DNA from: an uncultured Campylobacter sp.
GTDB lineage: Bacteria; Campylobacterota; Campylobacteria; Campylobacterales; Campylobacteraceae
Length of the DNA: 45,733 nucleotides
Direction: 5' to 3'
NCBI RefSeq assembly: GCF_938045345.1
Contig: NZ_CALIMS010000033.1
Span: 1-45,733, forward strand
Of this stretch, positions 32,951 to 42,393 are shown piece after piece (position 1 is the first letter of the stretch; each line of letters opens with the position of its first letter). Under the pieces are notes generated by a model that was not told the DNA's origin, did no database searches, and saw only the letters and a program-made list of their open reading frames with translations. The position numbers were made by a program, and so were the translations under genes.

Positions 32951-34198
32951 TTACCAATCAACCGATTGAATTTTACCTACTCTTAACGGAAATTGGAAAC
33001 TTTTATTCTCGTTAACTCTGATAATACCTACCGAGCTTCCGCCACCGTCTTGCTTGATAAACATAATGCTGCCGCCATCGCTAGAAAATCTAGGAAACAT
33101 ATTTTTGCCACTAGCCGTTAACTGGCGAATCATATCGGTTTGAGTAGAGATTAAATATATATTAAATCCGCCCCCGCCGTCGCGACTAGAGTAAGTAACA
33201 TAATTGCCATTTGTGCTGATGGAGTTATTATTTTTGCCGTGATAGACGAGCTGCTGAACGTTGCCGCCGTTTATGCTAGTGGCAAATACGTTCGGATAGC
33301 CCAGACGATCGCTCACAAAAGCCACGCGCGAATCGCCGTCAATAAAATTTCCATTTACATCAATGCCTGCATAATCAGTAATTTGCTTAGCGCTGCCCGA
33401 AGCTATATCATATAAATAAATATCGGGTTGATCTTTAGGCGCATTGGTGATTAGAAGCTTTCTGCCGTCGGCGCTTACATCTGAAGCTATCGTCATGCCA
33501 TGACCGGTAAAAATTTTACTCTTGCTACCGTTGGATAGATTAAATTTATAGATAGCGGGCGTATTTTTATTGACGTAATAGGTATAATAAAATTCGTTCT
33601 GCGCCGCGCTTGCCCATTTAGGGAAGATATTTAATCCGCCGCGAAGCACCACCTGCTGGTAGGTAAGCGTATAGTCAGCCACCATGATCTCGCTCTCACG
33701 CGTCGAAGTGTAGCGAGAGAGCAAAATCATCTCCTTCATCCAATCGACGTTTGAGTACCCTAGCTGCTTGACGATCTCAGATACCGCCATATGGGCTAAA
33801 AACGGATATTTCTCGGCATTTGAAAGCGTAAAGCTCTTCTCGTACATCACCCTGCCGCTGTTTGCCTCAAGCACTTTGGCTTTTAGACTCATCGGCGAGC
33901 TTTTATCACTTACCGCGTAGCGCACGATCAGAGCGGCACCGCTAGAGCCTAGATTATCGGAAGCACCCGCATCATAGCTGCTTTGTAGATACTCGTCGCT
34001 GACTTCAAAAGTCGCGCCGACCTTTAGATCGCCCACCATAAGTTTAAAGAATTTGTTGCCAAATTCTGAATTTGCAAGGTTCGATGCATCTTGAACGACG
34101 ATTTTAGGTAGATTTACCCCTTCGTTTACGATAGACATAGTCGCATCTGCCGCGAAAATGCTACTACAAAATGCAAGAATCAAAAGTAGTTTCTTCAT
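32951..34198 (-). CDS. tolB: Tol-Pal beta-propeller protein TolB
   Basis: Periplasmic TolB of 415 residues, with signal peptide (ending FAADA), an N-terminal alpha/beta domain, and a C-terminal beta-propeller with repeated TD/SADGRKLLIT-, SRVAFVSDR- and GNYVTYSSRDG-type blades. It binds Pal and the TolA system to drive outer-membrane constriction. The start overlaps the preceding TolA-domain gene by 4 bases and has AAGGAGAA upstream. Confidence 0.95.
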   Translation of the reverse strand: MKKLLLILAFCSSIFAADATMSIVNEGVNLPKIVVQDASNLANSEFGNKFFKLMVGDLKVGATFEVSDEYLQSSYDAGASDNLGSSGAALIVRYAVSDKSSPMSLKAKVLEANSGRVMYEKSFTLSNAEKYPFLAHMAVSEIVKQLGYSNVDWMKEMILLSRYTSTRESEIMVADYTLTYQQVVLRGGLNIFPKWASAAQNEFYYTYYVNKNTPAIYKFNLSNGSKSKIFTGHGMTIASDVSADGRKLLITNAPKDQPDIYLYDIASGSAKQITDYAGIDVNGNFIDGDSRVAFVSDRLGYPNVFATSINGGNVQQLVYHGKNNNSISTNGNYVTYSSRDGGGGFNIYLISTQTDMIRQLTASGKNMFPRFSSDGGSIMFIKQDGGGSSVGIIRVNENKSFQFPLRVGKIQSVDW

Positions 34199-34608
34199 CT
34201 TTTCTCCTTAATTTGATCTGATTTAACATTATATTTTAAAAAAATCGCAAATTTACGAGGCTTGTTGTCTGGCGCTTTTACAAAGCGTTGTTTCGAAAGC
34301 CTCACCAAAAAGTTCTTAAGTTTTTTGCGGAATATTTCATCACCCTCCAAATAATCTGTGCTATAATCAATAACTTCCCCATCAGCACTTAAGCTTACGT
34401 TGAGTAGCACGCTGCCTTCAGCAGGAGTCATTTTTTGCGCCCACCACAAATAACCCAGCTGCTTTTTAACATCATTATAATAAATTTTAATTTTATAGGA
34501 ATTTTGAATTTCAGTGTTTAAATTTGAAGAGGTAGAATTTTTAGCAGAATCCACATCTTCTGCAAAAAGCATACAGCAAAACGCAAAAATACAAAAAAGT
34601 CTCTTCAC
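34195..34608 (-). CDS. Secreted TolA C-terminal-like domain protein
   Basis: The 137-residue protein has a signal peptide (MKRLFCIFAFCCMLFA) and a domain closely parallel to the C-terminal domain of the adjacent TolA: LGYLWWAQKM, SADGEVIDYS, a LKNFLVRLSKQRF helix and KAPDNKP correspond to LQVLWSRYV, SADGRVADYT, LRDFLDNLSTQSF and KSPDGAS. It lacks a membrane helix and the charged linker, so it would be free in the periplasm. The start is GTG, backed by AAGGAAAA. It sits between tolA and tolB with a 4-base overlap to tolB. Its role is unknown; it might compete with or bridge TolA contacts. Confidence 0.82.
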   Translation of the reverse strand: MKRLFCIFAFCCMLFAEDVDSAKNSTSSNLNTEIQNSYKIKIYYNDVKKQLGYLWWAQKMTPAEGSVLLNVSLSADGEVIDYSTDYLEGDEIFRKKLKNFLVRLSKQRFVKAPDNKPRKFAIFLKYNVKSDQIKEKR

Positions 34609-34626
34609 TTTTTTCCTTACAAAATT

Positions 34627-35601
34627 CTAATTTGTCTTCATTACGTCGGACATCCTAGTATCAATCTCGTGCGACGCTCCGTCGGGAGATTTCGGGAAAC
34701 TCTGAGTCGATAGATTATCCAAAAAATCTCGCAACTTCTGGTTAAATTCCGTCTCTCGCCCCAGCTCTATAATAGTATAATCCGCTACTCGCCCATCTGC
34801 GCTAAAGACTATCTTAATCCTTGCGTCGTCCTTCGCGGTTGCCACATATCTGCTCCATAGAACTTGAAGCTTCTTCTCGATAGCGCCGTAATAAGCGTTA
34901 TACTCGCCCGTCCTTTGAGTCCTGCCGCCAAGCTTATCGGATTTGACGATAGCATTTTTAGATGCCGCTTTATCCTTAGCACTAGAGGTGGCGGTTTCTT
35001 TATCGGATTTTTTATTGCTCTGAACCGCATCGCTAGCCTTGGCGCTTTCCTCTACTTTTGGTATATTAACGCCGTTAAAAAGATCGCTCAAGCTCGGTTT
35101 TTCCTCTTTTTTTGGCTCCGGCTTAGTTTCCTCTTTTTTCTCTACTACTTTTTCGGAAGGTTTATCTTCCAACTTAGGCTCAGGCTTGGGCTCCTCTTTT
35201 TTGGGCTCAGCTTTAGGCTCGTCCTTTTTAGGTTCCGGTTTTGGCTCTTCCTTCGGCTTTTCGGGCTCTTTCGGCTTTGCCTGCACCGGAGGCGGCGGAA
35301 CTACTTGCGCCGTAGTCTTAATTTTATCCTCCGGCACGTCCTTAATATTCTTATTTTCAAACTCGCCCTGCTTCGTTTCTTTAGCGATTTCAGGCGCGGA
35401 CGGAAGTTTATCATCTATTTCGAAATCAAAAGTAACATCCATATAATCGTTGGGATTGTCGGTATATTTTTTAAATTTTTCCTGCGGCTTTGAAATTTGA
35501 TATAAAAGAACGAAAATCACCAGCAGATAGGCAAAAAGGGCGATTAAAAACGATTTAAAATTATCGTATTTAACCCCCGTAAAATTTGAATAATTAGCCA
35601 T
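34627..35601 (-). CDS. tolA: TolA-like energy-transducing protein
   Basis: The 324-residue protein has one N-terminal membrane helix (about 17-36), a long Lys/Pro/Glu-rich region (about 95-170) able to span the periplasm, and a C-terminal TonB/TolA domain ending in SQSFPKSPDG. It takes energy from TolQR and contacts TolB/Pal. The position directly after tolR, with an 8-base overlap, supports TolA over TonB. Confidence 0.9.
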   Translation of the reverse strand: MANYSNFTGVKYDNFKSFLIALFAYLLVIFVLLYQISKPQEKFKKYTDNPNDYMDVTFDFEIDDKLPSAPEIAKETKQGEFENKNIKDVPEDKIKTTAQVVPPPPVQAKPKEPEKPKEEPKPEPKKDEPKAEPKKEEPKPEPKLEDKPSEKVVEKKEETKPEPKKEEKPSLSDLFNGVNIPKVEESAKASDAVQSNKKSDKETATSSAKDKAASKNAIVKSDKLGGRTQRTGEYNAYYGAIEKKLQVLWSRYVATAKDDARIKIVFSADGRVADYTIIELGRETEFNQKLRDFLDNLSTQSFPKSPDGASHEIDTRMSDVMKTN

Positions 35602-35992
35602 TTGTTTGAAGCGCGACTTTAGTAAAACCCGCTTGTTTTAAGCTTTTTAAGACAAACATTACATCGTCATAAACGAGTCTCTTGTCGGCTTGGATATAGA
35701 CGGGTTTTTCCAAGCTATACTTGCCGGTGCCTTTAAGCAGCACGAGATTATCTGGGAATTCAGCTAGGCTCATCGAGCTTTTGTCGATATAAACCTTGCG
35801 ATCTTCGCCAATACGCACAAGCAAGAATTCAGCGGTATTTTCCGAAACCTGTGCTTTTGAGCCACTAGGCAGTTCGATCTTTTCATCGTAGATAATCGCC
35901 GTTTGCGCGACCATTAAAATCGCTAGCAAAACAAGCATAATATCGACGAGCGGAGTGATATTTAACTCTGGATTTTCGTCGAAATTATACAT
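35594..35992 (-). CDS. tolR: TolR/ExbD-family proton-channel protein
   Basis: The 132-residue protein has one N-terminal membrane helix (NITPLVDIMLVLLAILMV) containing the conserved channel aspartate, Asp17, and a periplasmic domain. It works with TolQ to turn proton flow into movement of TolA. Its start shares a base with the tolQ stop. ExbD of a TonB system is the alternative, but the tol gene context decides. Confidence 0.93.
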   Translation of the reverse strand: MYNFDENPELNITPLVDIMLVLLAILMVAQTAIIYDEKIELPSGSKAQVSENTAEFLLVRIGEDRKVYIDKSSMSLAEFPDNLVLLKGTGKYSLEKPVYIQADKRLVYDDVMFVLKSLKQAGFTKVALQTNG

Positions 35993-36567
35993 TAAATAGC
36001 TTTTCCAGTGTTTGCTTTAAATAGCAAAATATCCGCTGTACGATTTATGATGCTCATAACTTCGTATGCTTTGCGTTTTATAAGTAAGCTAAAGGTGTAT
36101 GCGGGGATCGCTACAAAAATTCCACATCCTGTGGCAACTAGCGCCTCGCTGATCGCAGGAGCGATAGTATCGATGCCGGAATTTCCGCCACCGAGCTTGG
36201 AAAATGTGTGAAGTATACTAACGACCGTACCAAATAGCCCGATAAACGGCGAAGTGGAGGCGACGATAGATAGCCAAGTAAGTCCGCTAGTGGAGTCGCG
36301 TTCGGCTTTGCCTTTATAAATTTCCAGGGCTTCTTTTGAAATTTTATCGGTATTTACTTTTTGAAAAATAGAGCCCGAAAGCGAAATCCTACCGCCCATC
36401 AGCAAGGATTCGAGTGCCTTTGCTTCGCGGTGTTGCCATGCACTAAGCCCTACAAATCTGGAGATCAAAATCGTAAAGGTTACGATAAAATAGATGGATA
36501 ACCAAGAAAGCACGAATATCGTAATAAACGTGCTTCTTGAAAAATAACTTAAAATTAGATCTAGCAT
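35992..36567 (-). CDS. tolQ: TolQ/ExbB-family proton-channel protein
   Basis: The 191-residue inner-membrane protein has three helices. GLTWLSIVASTSPFIGLFGTV and the later PAISEALVATGCGIFVAIPA are the family's channel-forming segments. It forms the pentameric motor around TolR. It begins two bases after atpC, so the tol genes may be read from the ATP synthase message, as in C. jejuni. Confidence 0.94.
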   Translation of the reverse strand: MLDLILSYFSRSTFITIFVLSWLSIYFIVTFTILISRFVGLSAWQHREAKALESLLMGGRISLSGSIFQKVNTDKISKEALEIYKGKAERDSTSGLTWLSIVASTSPFIGLFGTVVSILHTFSKLGGGNSGIDTIAPAISEALVATGCGIFVAIPAYTFSLLIKRKAYEVMSIINRTADILLFKANTGKAI

Positions 36568-36569
36568 AT

Positions 36570-36974
36570 TTAACTTTGCCTTGCGAATTCGTCAACTCTA
36601 GCCATAATCGCTGCGGAATTTGCCGCATCGGAGCTAATGGACGCAAGCATATCTTTGGCGCGCTGCAAAGACTTCGCTACGGCGCTTTCGCTATCGCCCC
36701 CGATAGCCACGGCTTGAGTGGCTAGAATAGTAGTTTTTTCTTCGGTAACTTCCAAAAATCCATCGTTTACCAAAACAAGCTGCTTTTTACCGTCTTTATC
36801 TACGATCTCAACGACTCCGCCTTCACTTTTGTCTTTAAGTCCCGTCAGCAAACTCGCATGCCCTGGCAAAATACCCATTTCGCCAGTAATGCCGGGGAGT
36901 TGGACGGATTTGACTTCGCCCGAAAAGACCATCCCTTCGGGCGTAACGATATCTAAAAGCAAAAATTCTTTCAT
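36570..36974 (-). CDS. atpC: ATP synthase epsilon subunit
   Basis: Epsilon subunit of the F1 part, in the central stalk (134 residues). The N-terminal beta-barrel has LDIVTPEGMVFSGEVKSV and GILPGHASLLTGL. The C-terminal helices are Ala-rich and can inhibit ATP hydrolysis. It starts 10 bases after atpD and is the last atp gene before tolQ. Confidence 0.95.
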   Translation of the reverse strand: MKEFLLLDIVTPEGMVFSGEVKSVQLPGITGEMGILPGHASLLTGLKDKSEGGVVEIVDKDGKKQLVLVNDGFLEVTEEKTTILATQAVAIGGDSESAVAKSLQRAKDMLASISSDAANSAAIMARVDEFARQS

Positions 36975-36984
36975 CTTAAAATTC

Positions 36985-38382
36985 CTATGCTTTCATCTTC
37001 TCAGCTTTTGCCACTACCTCGTCGATATTTCCTACCATATAAAAGGCATTCTCCGGCAGATCGTCGTATTTGCCCTCTAAAATTCCCTTAAAGCCAGCGA
37101 TAGTTTCCTCTAGCGAGATATATTTACCCGGACTTCCGGTAAATACCTCGGCTACGAAAAACGGCTGAGATAGGTAGCGTTCGATCTTTCTAGCGCGCTC
37201 GACTACGAGCTTATCCTCTTCGCTAAGTTCGTCCATACCCAAAATCGCGATAATGTCTTGCAAATCTTTATATTTCTGAAGCACCGCTTGGACGCCGCGA
37301 GCGACCTTGTAATGCTCCTCGCCGATGATTTGTGGATCAAGCATTCTTGAGGTCGAATCAAGCGGATCGACGGCAGGATAAATTCCTTTTTCGGCGATCG
37401 CTCTGTTTAAAACGGTCGTCGCATCAAGGTGCGCGAAAACGGTCGCAGGCGCAGGGTCGGTAAGGTCGTCCGCAGGCACATAAACGGCCTGAACGGAGGT
37501 GATGGAGCCCTTTTTAGTAGAAGTGATGCGTTCTTGCAGTTTACCCATTTCGCTAGCAAGAGTAGGCTGATAGCCGACCGCCGATGGAATTCGTCCCAAA
37601 AGCGCGGACATCTCCGAACCCGACTGCGAGAAACGGAAGATATTATCGATAAACATCAAAACGTCAAGCCCAAGCTCGTCGCGGAAATACTCAGCCATCG
37701 TAAGGCCGGTTAACGCAATACGATTTCTCGCCCCCGGCGGCTCGTTCATCTGACCGTAGGTTAAGGCGACTTTATCCAAAACGCCCGATTCTTTCATCTC
37801 GTTATAAAGGTCGTTTCCCTCTCTCGTTCGCTCGCCGACGCCCGCAAATACGGAGTAACCGCTGTGTTTGAAAGCGACGTTGTGAATCAGCTCCATGATG
37901 ATGACGGTCTTACCAACGCCAGCACCGCCGAATAGTCCTACCTTGCCGCCCTTTGCGTAAGGGGCGAGCAGATCGACTACCTTAATGCCGGTTTCAAAAA
38001 TTTCACTCTTCGTGCTTTGATTTTCAAAGCTAGGCGGATCTCTGTGGATCGACCAGCGGGTTTCAAATTTTTCATCCTCGCCTTCGTCGATCAGATCGCC
38101 CGTGACATTAAAAATTCTACCCAAAACCTTCTCGCCCACAGGCACCGTAATAGGCGCGCCAAGAGCCGTAGCCTCAAGCCCTCGCCTAAGTCCATCGCTC
38201 ATATCCATAGCGATCGTGCGGACGCGGTTGTCTCCAAGGTGCGCGGCTACCTCTAGGATCAGCCTGCGATGAGCGCCCTCGACGTCAAATTTAACCTCGA
38301 TAGCTTCATTAATCTTCGGCAAGTAGTCCTTGAAATCGACATCGACCACGGGACCCATTACCTGAGAAATTATTCCTTTCAT
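36985..38382 (-). CDS. atpD: ATP synthase beta subunit
   Basis: Catalytic F1 subunit of 465 residues. The Walker A motif GGAGVGKT, the GERTREGNDLY segment, DNIFRFSQSG and the DELSEEDK loop (DELSEED type) are all present. The start at 38382 is chosen because AAAGGA lies six bases before it; an ATG five codons upstream sits within that ribosome site. It lies 11 bases after atpG. Confidence 0.97.
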   Translation of the reverse strand: MKGIISQVMGPVVDVDFKDYLPKINEAIEVKFDVEGAHRRLILEVAAHLGDNRVRTIAMDMSDGLRRGLEATALGAPITVPVGEKVLGRIFNVTGDLIDEGEDEKFETRWSIHRDPPSFENQSTKSEIFETGIKVVDLLAPYAKGGKVGLFGGAGVGKTVIIMELIHNVAFKHSGYSVFAGVGERTREGNDLYNEMKESGVLDKVALTYGQMNEPPGARNRIALTGLTMAEYFRDELGLDVLMFIDNIFRFSQSGSEMSALLGRIPSAVGYQPTLASEMGKLQERITSTKKGSITSVQAVYVPADDLTDPAPATVFAHLDATTVLNRAIAEKGIYPAVDPLDSTSRMLDPQIIGEEHYKVARGVQAVLQKYKDLQDIIAILGMDELSEEDKLVVERARKIERYLSQPFFVAEVFTGSPGKYISLEETIAGFKGILEGKYDDLPENAFYMVGNIDEVVAKAEKMKA

Positions 38383-38393
38383 CCATTTTCCTT

Positions 38394-39302
38394 TCATTTC
38401 ATTGATTCGACGCCGCTTATGATCTCGATAAGCTCAGTCGTGATAGAGCCTTGTCTGGCTTTATTGTATGCTAAATTTAACTGGGATACGCGCTCCTTGG
38501 CGTTGTTTGTCGCATTCTCCATAGCATTCATTCTCGAGCAGTGCTCCGCCGCTAAAGAGTCAATAAGCGCGTAATACATGCTGTAGCTAAGATAGCTTTG
38601 GATTAAATTTAACATCAATGTTTCTTCATCCTCAGGACTTTCAACCTCTACTTCCAATGTAGATGTTTTTAAAGCATCCTCACTAATTGCAGGTTCACCG
38701 ATCGGCACCAGCGTATTTACCCGCATCTCTTGGGTAATCATATTCAAATAGCCGTTGTGGATAAGTATGACTTCATCGGTCTTACCTTCGTTAAAATCCT
38801 TAACTGCGGCTTGGACGATCTCGTTAGCTTTCTCGGACGATGGAGATGAGCTCACGCCGATATATCGCTCCAAAAGCTCAATGCCTTGAAAATCAAAATA
38901 CTCTATCCCCTTTTTGCCGACGGCGCGAAGGCGAACCTTGATCTTTTTCGCTTTAAGCTCCTCGATCAAAGCTTTGATTTTTTTGATGGTATTGATATTA
39001 AAACCGCCGCAAAGCCCTTTATCTGCGGTGATAAACAGCAGATCAACCACCTTTACTTCCCGCGTGGTATCAAAAATTCTAAGTTTTTCGTCGTTGCCTG
39101 AATTATTGCCTACGTAATTTTTAACACGCGCAGAAATTTCACCCAAGACCTCGTTAATCTTCACCGCATAAGCTCGCGAGCGCATCGCCGCTTCTTTAGT
39201 GTTTTTAAGCTTGACGTTGGAGACCAGCTTCATAGCTTTGGTAGTCTTCTCCGTATTTCTGACGCTTTTGATCTGTAGCTTTATATCCTTTAAATTTGCC
39301 AT
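38394..39302 (-). CDS. atpG: ATP synthase gamma subunit
   Basis: Rotating central-stalk subunit of 302 residues. The N-terminal helix MANLKDIKLQIKSVRNTEKT, the ADKGLCGGFN segment and the C-terminal helix ending in the RQGSITTELIEIISG block mark it clearly. It lies 12 bases after atpA. Confidence 0.97.
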   Translation of the reverse strand: MANLKDIKLQIKSVRNTEKTTKAMKLVSNVKLKNTKEAAMRSRAYAVKINEVLGEISARVKNYVGNNSGNDEKLRIFDTTREVKVVDLLFITADKGLCGGFNINTIKKIKALIEELKAKKIKVRLRAVGKKGIEYFDFQGIELLERYIGVSSSPSSEKANEIVQAAVKDFNEGKTDEVILIHNGYLNMITQEMRVNTLVPIGEPAISEDALKTSTLEVEVESPEDEETLMLNLIQSYLSYSMYYALIDSLAAEHCSRMNAMENATNNAKERVSQLNLAYNKARQGSITTELIEIISGVESMK

Positions 39303-39314
39303 AATTTAGCCTTT

Positions 39315-40829
39315 TTAAGCGGTAAAGGTCGCTTTAAAGTCATTTAGAGCCTTGATTAAATTTTCTTCCAAATCCTTCTCGATGGTCTTTTTGCTCCTGA
39401 TCTCTTCAAAAATTTCAGGATATTTTGCCTCGATATACGGATAGAGCTCAGCTTCAAATTTACCAATTGAGCTCGTAGGCACGTCGTCTAAAAATCCGCG
39501 GCTTCCCGCAAAGATGATGACCACTTGATTTTCGACCGGAAGCGGCGAATAAGGAGGTTGCTTTAAAATTTCGACCATTCTTTGTCCGCGATCCAGCTGC
39601 TTACGGCTACTCTCGTCCAAATCACTCGCAAACTGCGCAAACGCCTGAAGTTCGCGGTATTGAGCAAGATCTAGGCGCAAGGTTCCCGAGACCTTTTTGA
39701 TCGCTTTAATCTGTGCAGAACCGCCGACGCGGCTAACCGAAAGACCCACGTTGATCGCAGGACGAATTCCCGAGTTAAACAAACCAGACTCTAGGAAAAT
39801 TTGACCGTCGGTGATAGAGATAACGTTCGTAGGGATATATGCCGAAACGTCGCCCGCCTGCGTCTCGATGATAGGAAGTGCCGTTAGGCTGCCGGCGCCC
39901 AATGCATCGCTTAGCTTACTAGCGCGCTCAAGCAGGCGGGAGTGCAGGTAAAATACATCGCCAGGATACGCCTCGCGTCCTGGCGGACGGCGCAAGATAA
40001 GTGACATTTCGCGATACGCAACCGCGTGTTTACTCAAATCATCGTAGATGATAAGTGCGTGGCGAGAGTTATCTCTGAAATACTCGCCCATGGTGCAGCC
40101 CGAATATGGCGCCAAGTATTGAAGCGCAGCCGCCTCGCTAGCACCGGCTGCAACTACGATCGTATAATCCATCGCGCCGTATTCTTCAAGCTTTTTAACG
40201 ACTTGCGCGACGGTGGATTGTTTCTGGCCGATTGCTACGTATATGCAGATGACATCCTGTCCCTTTTGATTGATGATGGTATCAACAGCAACGGTGGTTT
40301 TTCCTGTTTGGCGGTCGCCGATGATGAGCTCGCGCTGTCCGCGACCGATCGGCACTAGCGCGTCTATCGCCTTAAGGCCGGTTTGAAGTGGCTCATGGAC
40401 GGATTTACGAGCCATGATGCCTTTGGCCTTTTCTTCGACAAATCTAGTATCGCTGGTCTCTATCGCGCCTTTGCCGTCGATCGGCTCGCCTAGGGCATTT
40501 ACTACGCGACCTATTAGAGCATCACCTACCGGAACGCGCAAAAGCTTACCCAGTCTTTTAACGCTACTACCTTCGTTAATACCGCTAGTATCGCCTAAAA
40601 TAACGATGCCGACACTGCTCTCCTCTAAATTTAACGCGATACCACGAGCTCCGTTTTCGAATTCGACCATCTCGTTAGCCATTACGTTTTTTAAGCCGTA
40701 AACATTAGCAACGCCGTCTGCGACCGAAACGACCTTGCCGGTTTCTTCGATATCAACGCTAAGATCGAAATTTTCGATTCGCTCTTTGATTATACTGCTG
40801 ATTTCGTCTGCCTTAATTTTCGCACCCAC
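39315..40829 (-). CDS. atpA: ATP synthase alpha subunit
   Basis: Non-catalytic F1 nucleotide-binding subunit of 504 residues. It has Walker A GDRQTGKT, the QKGQDVICIYVAIGQK segment and the PGREAYPGDVFYLHSRLLERA signature. It lies 11 bases after atpH within the leftward ATP synthase operon. Confidence 0.98.
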   Translation of the reverse strand: MGAKIKADEISSIIKERIENFDLSVDIEETGKVVSVADGVANVYGLKNVMANEMVEFENGARGIALNLEESSVGIVILGDTSGINEGSSVKRLGKLLRVPVGDALIGRVVNALGEPIDGKGAIETSDTRFVEEKAKGIMARKSVHEPLQTGLKAIDALVPIGRGQRELIIGDRQTGKTTVAVDTIINQKGQDVICIYVAIGQKQSTVAQVVKKLEEYGAMDYTIVVAAGASEAAALQYLAPYSGCTMGEYFRDNSRHALIIYDDLSKHAVAYREMSLILRRPPGREAYPGDVFYLHSRLLERASKLSDALGAGSLTALPIIETQAGDVSAYIPTNVISITDGQIFLESGLFNSGIRPAINVGLSVSRVGGSAQIKAIKKVSGTLRLDLAQYRELQAFAQFASDLDESSRKQLDRGQRMVEILKQPPYSPLPVENQVVIIFAGSRGFLDDVPTSSIGKFEAELYPYIEAKYPEIFEEIRSKKTIEKDLEENLIKALNDFKATFTA

Positions 40830-40840
40830 GCTTTACTCCT

Positions 40841-41374
40841 TTAAATTGCTTTTAAAATATATTCGTTCATTTTTTGTTTCAATCTATCAACTGAAAAACT
40901 AATCTCAAATCCAAGATCCTCGACTTCGATCTTAATGCCTTCAAGCTCGCTTTTAACGGGTTGCAGAGTAATATCTGCATTAAATTTCTTTGAAATTTTA
41001 GCCTCTAGCTCTTTTATTTTCGCGGCGTCTATTTCAGTAGCGGAATAAATTTTACCTAAGTATTTATTATCCAGCGCCGCAATATTCTTGCGCAGTTCCT
41101 CAACTATCTGCGGGATTAGTGTAATACGCCTATTCTTAGCTAAAAGTTTAATAAAATTTACGATTTTTTCGCTTGGATTTTTTATAAACGACGCGATAAG
41201 TTCAACTTTGGATTCCTCTTTTAGCGTCGGAGATTTTACAATATCTTGGAATTTTGGAATTCTAAATGCGCTCGCGACGCTCTCGAGCGTCTGCAAAACA
41301 GAGCCTAGTTCATCTTTTTTATAGCTCAGTATCAGGGCGTTTACATATCTTTTTGAGGTGTTATTTATCATCAT
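40841..41374 (-). CDS. atpH: ATP synthase delta subunit
   Basis: Delta subunit of 177 residues that links the peripheral stalk to the top of F1. The opening TSKRYVNALI and the C-terminal SVDRLKQKMNEYI fit the family; overall it is diverged, as is usual for delta. Two adjacent ATG codons could start it. The first overlaps the atpF stop by 4 bases. Confidence 0.92.
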   Translation of the reverse strand: MMINNTSKRYVNALILSYKKDELGSVLQTLESVASAFRIPKFQDIVKSPTLKEESKVELIASFIKNPSEKIVNFIKLLAKNRRITLIPQIVEELRKNIAALDNKYLGKIYSATEIDAAKIKELEAKISKKFNADITLQPVKSELEGIKIEVEDLGFEISFSVDRLKQKMNEYILKAI

Positions 41375-41886
41375 CCGACCTTTTTCTCTACGATTTTAAC
41401 CAGTTTATCTTGACCAAATTTGATGTCATCCGATGCAAAAACGTCATCCAGTATCTCGCTTACGACCTCTTTTTTGATCTTGCGCGCCTCAAAGCTCTTC
41501 TGCTCATCGAAAGATTTTTGCAAATTCGCAATCTCTTGCTCGGTCGCATTTTTTATCTTTTCGGCGGCGAACACGATCTCTTTTTTAGCGGTTTCAATTA
41601 AAGCTGCGCCTTGAACCTTAGCATCTTGCAAATCTTTTTTAGCTTGTTCCTTGCGAGCTGCAGACTCTTTTAAAATTTTTTGATTAGCCTCAAGTCTAGA
41701 TGCGATGCCGTTGATTCTACCTTGATATGCTGCTTTTGCGGGACCTTTTAGAAGATAAAACAAAATTCCGAAAAACAAAATGAAATTTATGCTTCGCCAC
41801 AGCACGTCGTAGTCTTTGACTCCATCGTGCCCACCGTTTGCTAAAACAAACGCCGGAATGATAAATAAAAATAGATATTTTTTCAT
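41371..41886 (-). CDS. atpF: ATP synthase b subunit
   Basis: Peripheral-stalk subunit of 171 residues with an N-terminal hydrophobic stretch (about 30-50, INFILFFGILFYLLKGPA) and a long charged helix rich in Lys, Glu and Ala. An initial signal-like segment, MKKYLFLFIIPAFVLANGG, precedes it, as in other Campylobacter b subunits. It lies 10 bases after the second b-type gene. Confidence 0.93.
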   Translation of the reverse strand: MKKYLFLFIIPAFVLANGGHDGVKDYDVLWRSINFILFFGILFYLLKGPAKAAYQGRINGIASRLEANQKILKESAARKEQAKKDLQDAKVQGAALIETAKKEIVFAAEKIKNATEQEIANLQKSFDEQKSFEARKIKKEVVSEILDDVFASDDIKFGQDKLVKIVEKKVG

Positions 41887-41896
41887 ACTAAAAACC

Positions 41897-42319
41897 TCAT
41901 ACTTTAGCCACAGCGCTGCTTAGAGCATTTTTAAATTCCGGAATTTTGGCTTGCAAATCATTTTTTAGGTTGCGCTTTTGCTCATCCAAACCGCCTAAGA
42001 ATTGATCAAAATCCTCCTCCATCGCGGCTTTTTTCTCGGCTATTTCTCTAGCGGCAGCCTGCTTCGCACTATCCATCGCCTCTTGCTTTATTTTAACAGC
42101 TTGCAACTTCGCAGCATCCATGATCCTTACGATCTCTGCTTTATCGGCATCTGCATCCTGTGCGTTTTTCATCGCATTTGCCTCATCTTCTTTAATAATA
42201 GCCTCTCGCTTTTCCATATGCAAAAGTAACGGTCTATAAAGCTTGATATTTAAGAAGTAAATCAAGGCTAAAAATACGACGATGGTCGTTATCATGGCGG
42301 TCAAACTTACGTCTAGCAT
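41897..42319 (-). CDS. atpF': ATP synthase b' subunit
   Basis: Second b-type stalk subunit of 140 residues with a membrane helix at 8-26 (TTIVVFLALIYFLNIKLYRP) and an Ala/Lys/Glu-rich helix after it. The b/b' pair is the normal arrangement in Campylobacterota. The strong site GGAGGAGG before the ATG suggests that it is the first gene of the ATP synthase operon. Genes for subunits a and c are not in the window, as expected. Confidence 0.92.
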   Translation of the reverse strand: MLDVSLTAMITTIVVFLALIYFLNIKLYRPLLLHMEKREAIIKEDEANAMKNAQDADADKAEIVRIMDAAKLQAVKIKQEAMDSAKQAAAREIAEKKAAMEEDFDQFLGGLDEQKRNLKNDLQAKIPEFKNALSSAVAKV

Positions 42320-42355
42320 CGCACCTCCTCCAGGTTGGTTTTAAACAAGATGCGT

Positions 42356-42361
42356 ATTTTA
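42356..42361 (-). promoter_or_regulatory. Possible -10 element, ATP synthase operon
   Basis: TAAAAT on the leftward strand, preceded by ATATTG, lies 36 bases before the atpF' ATG. A second candidate, TATAGT, lies at 42383-42388. Both are in the only gap (74 bases) between parB and atpF', so an operon promoter here is plausible. Confidence 0.45.
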
Positions 42362-42393
42362 CAATATGAAAAATTAAAATACACTATAAAAGG

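Noticed and set aside
34864..35493. 209-codon frame opposite tolA
   Set aside because: It is a shadow of the Lys/Glu/Pro-rich tolA linker, giving a Phe/Leu/Arg-rich artefact.
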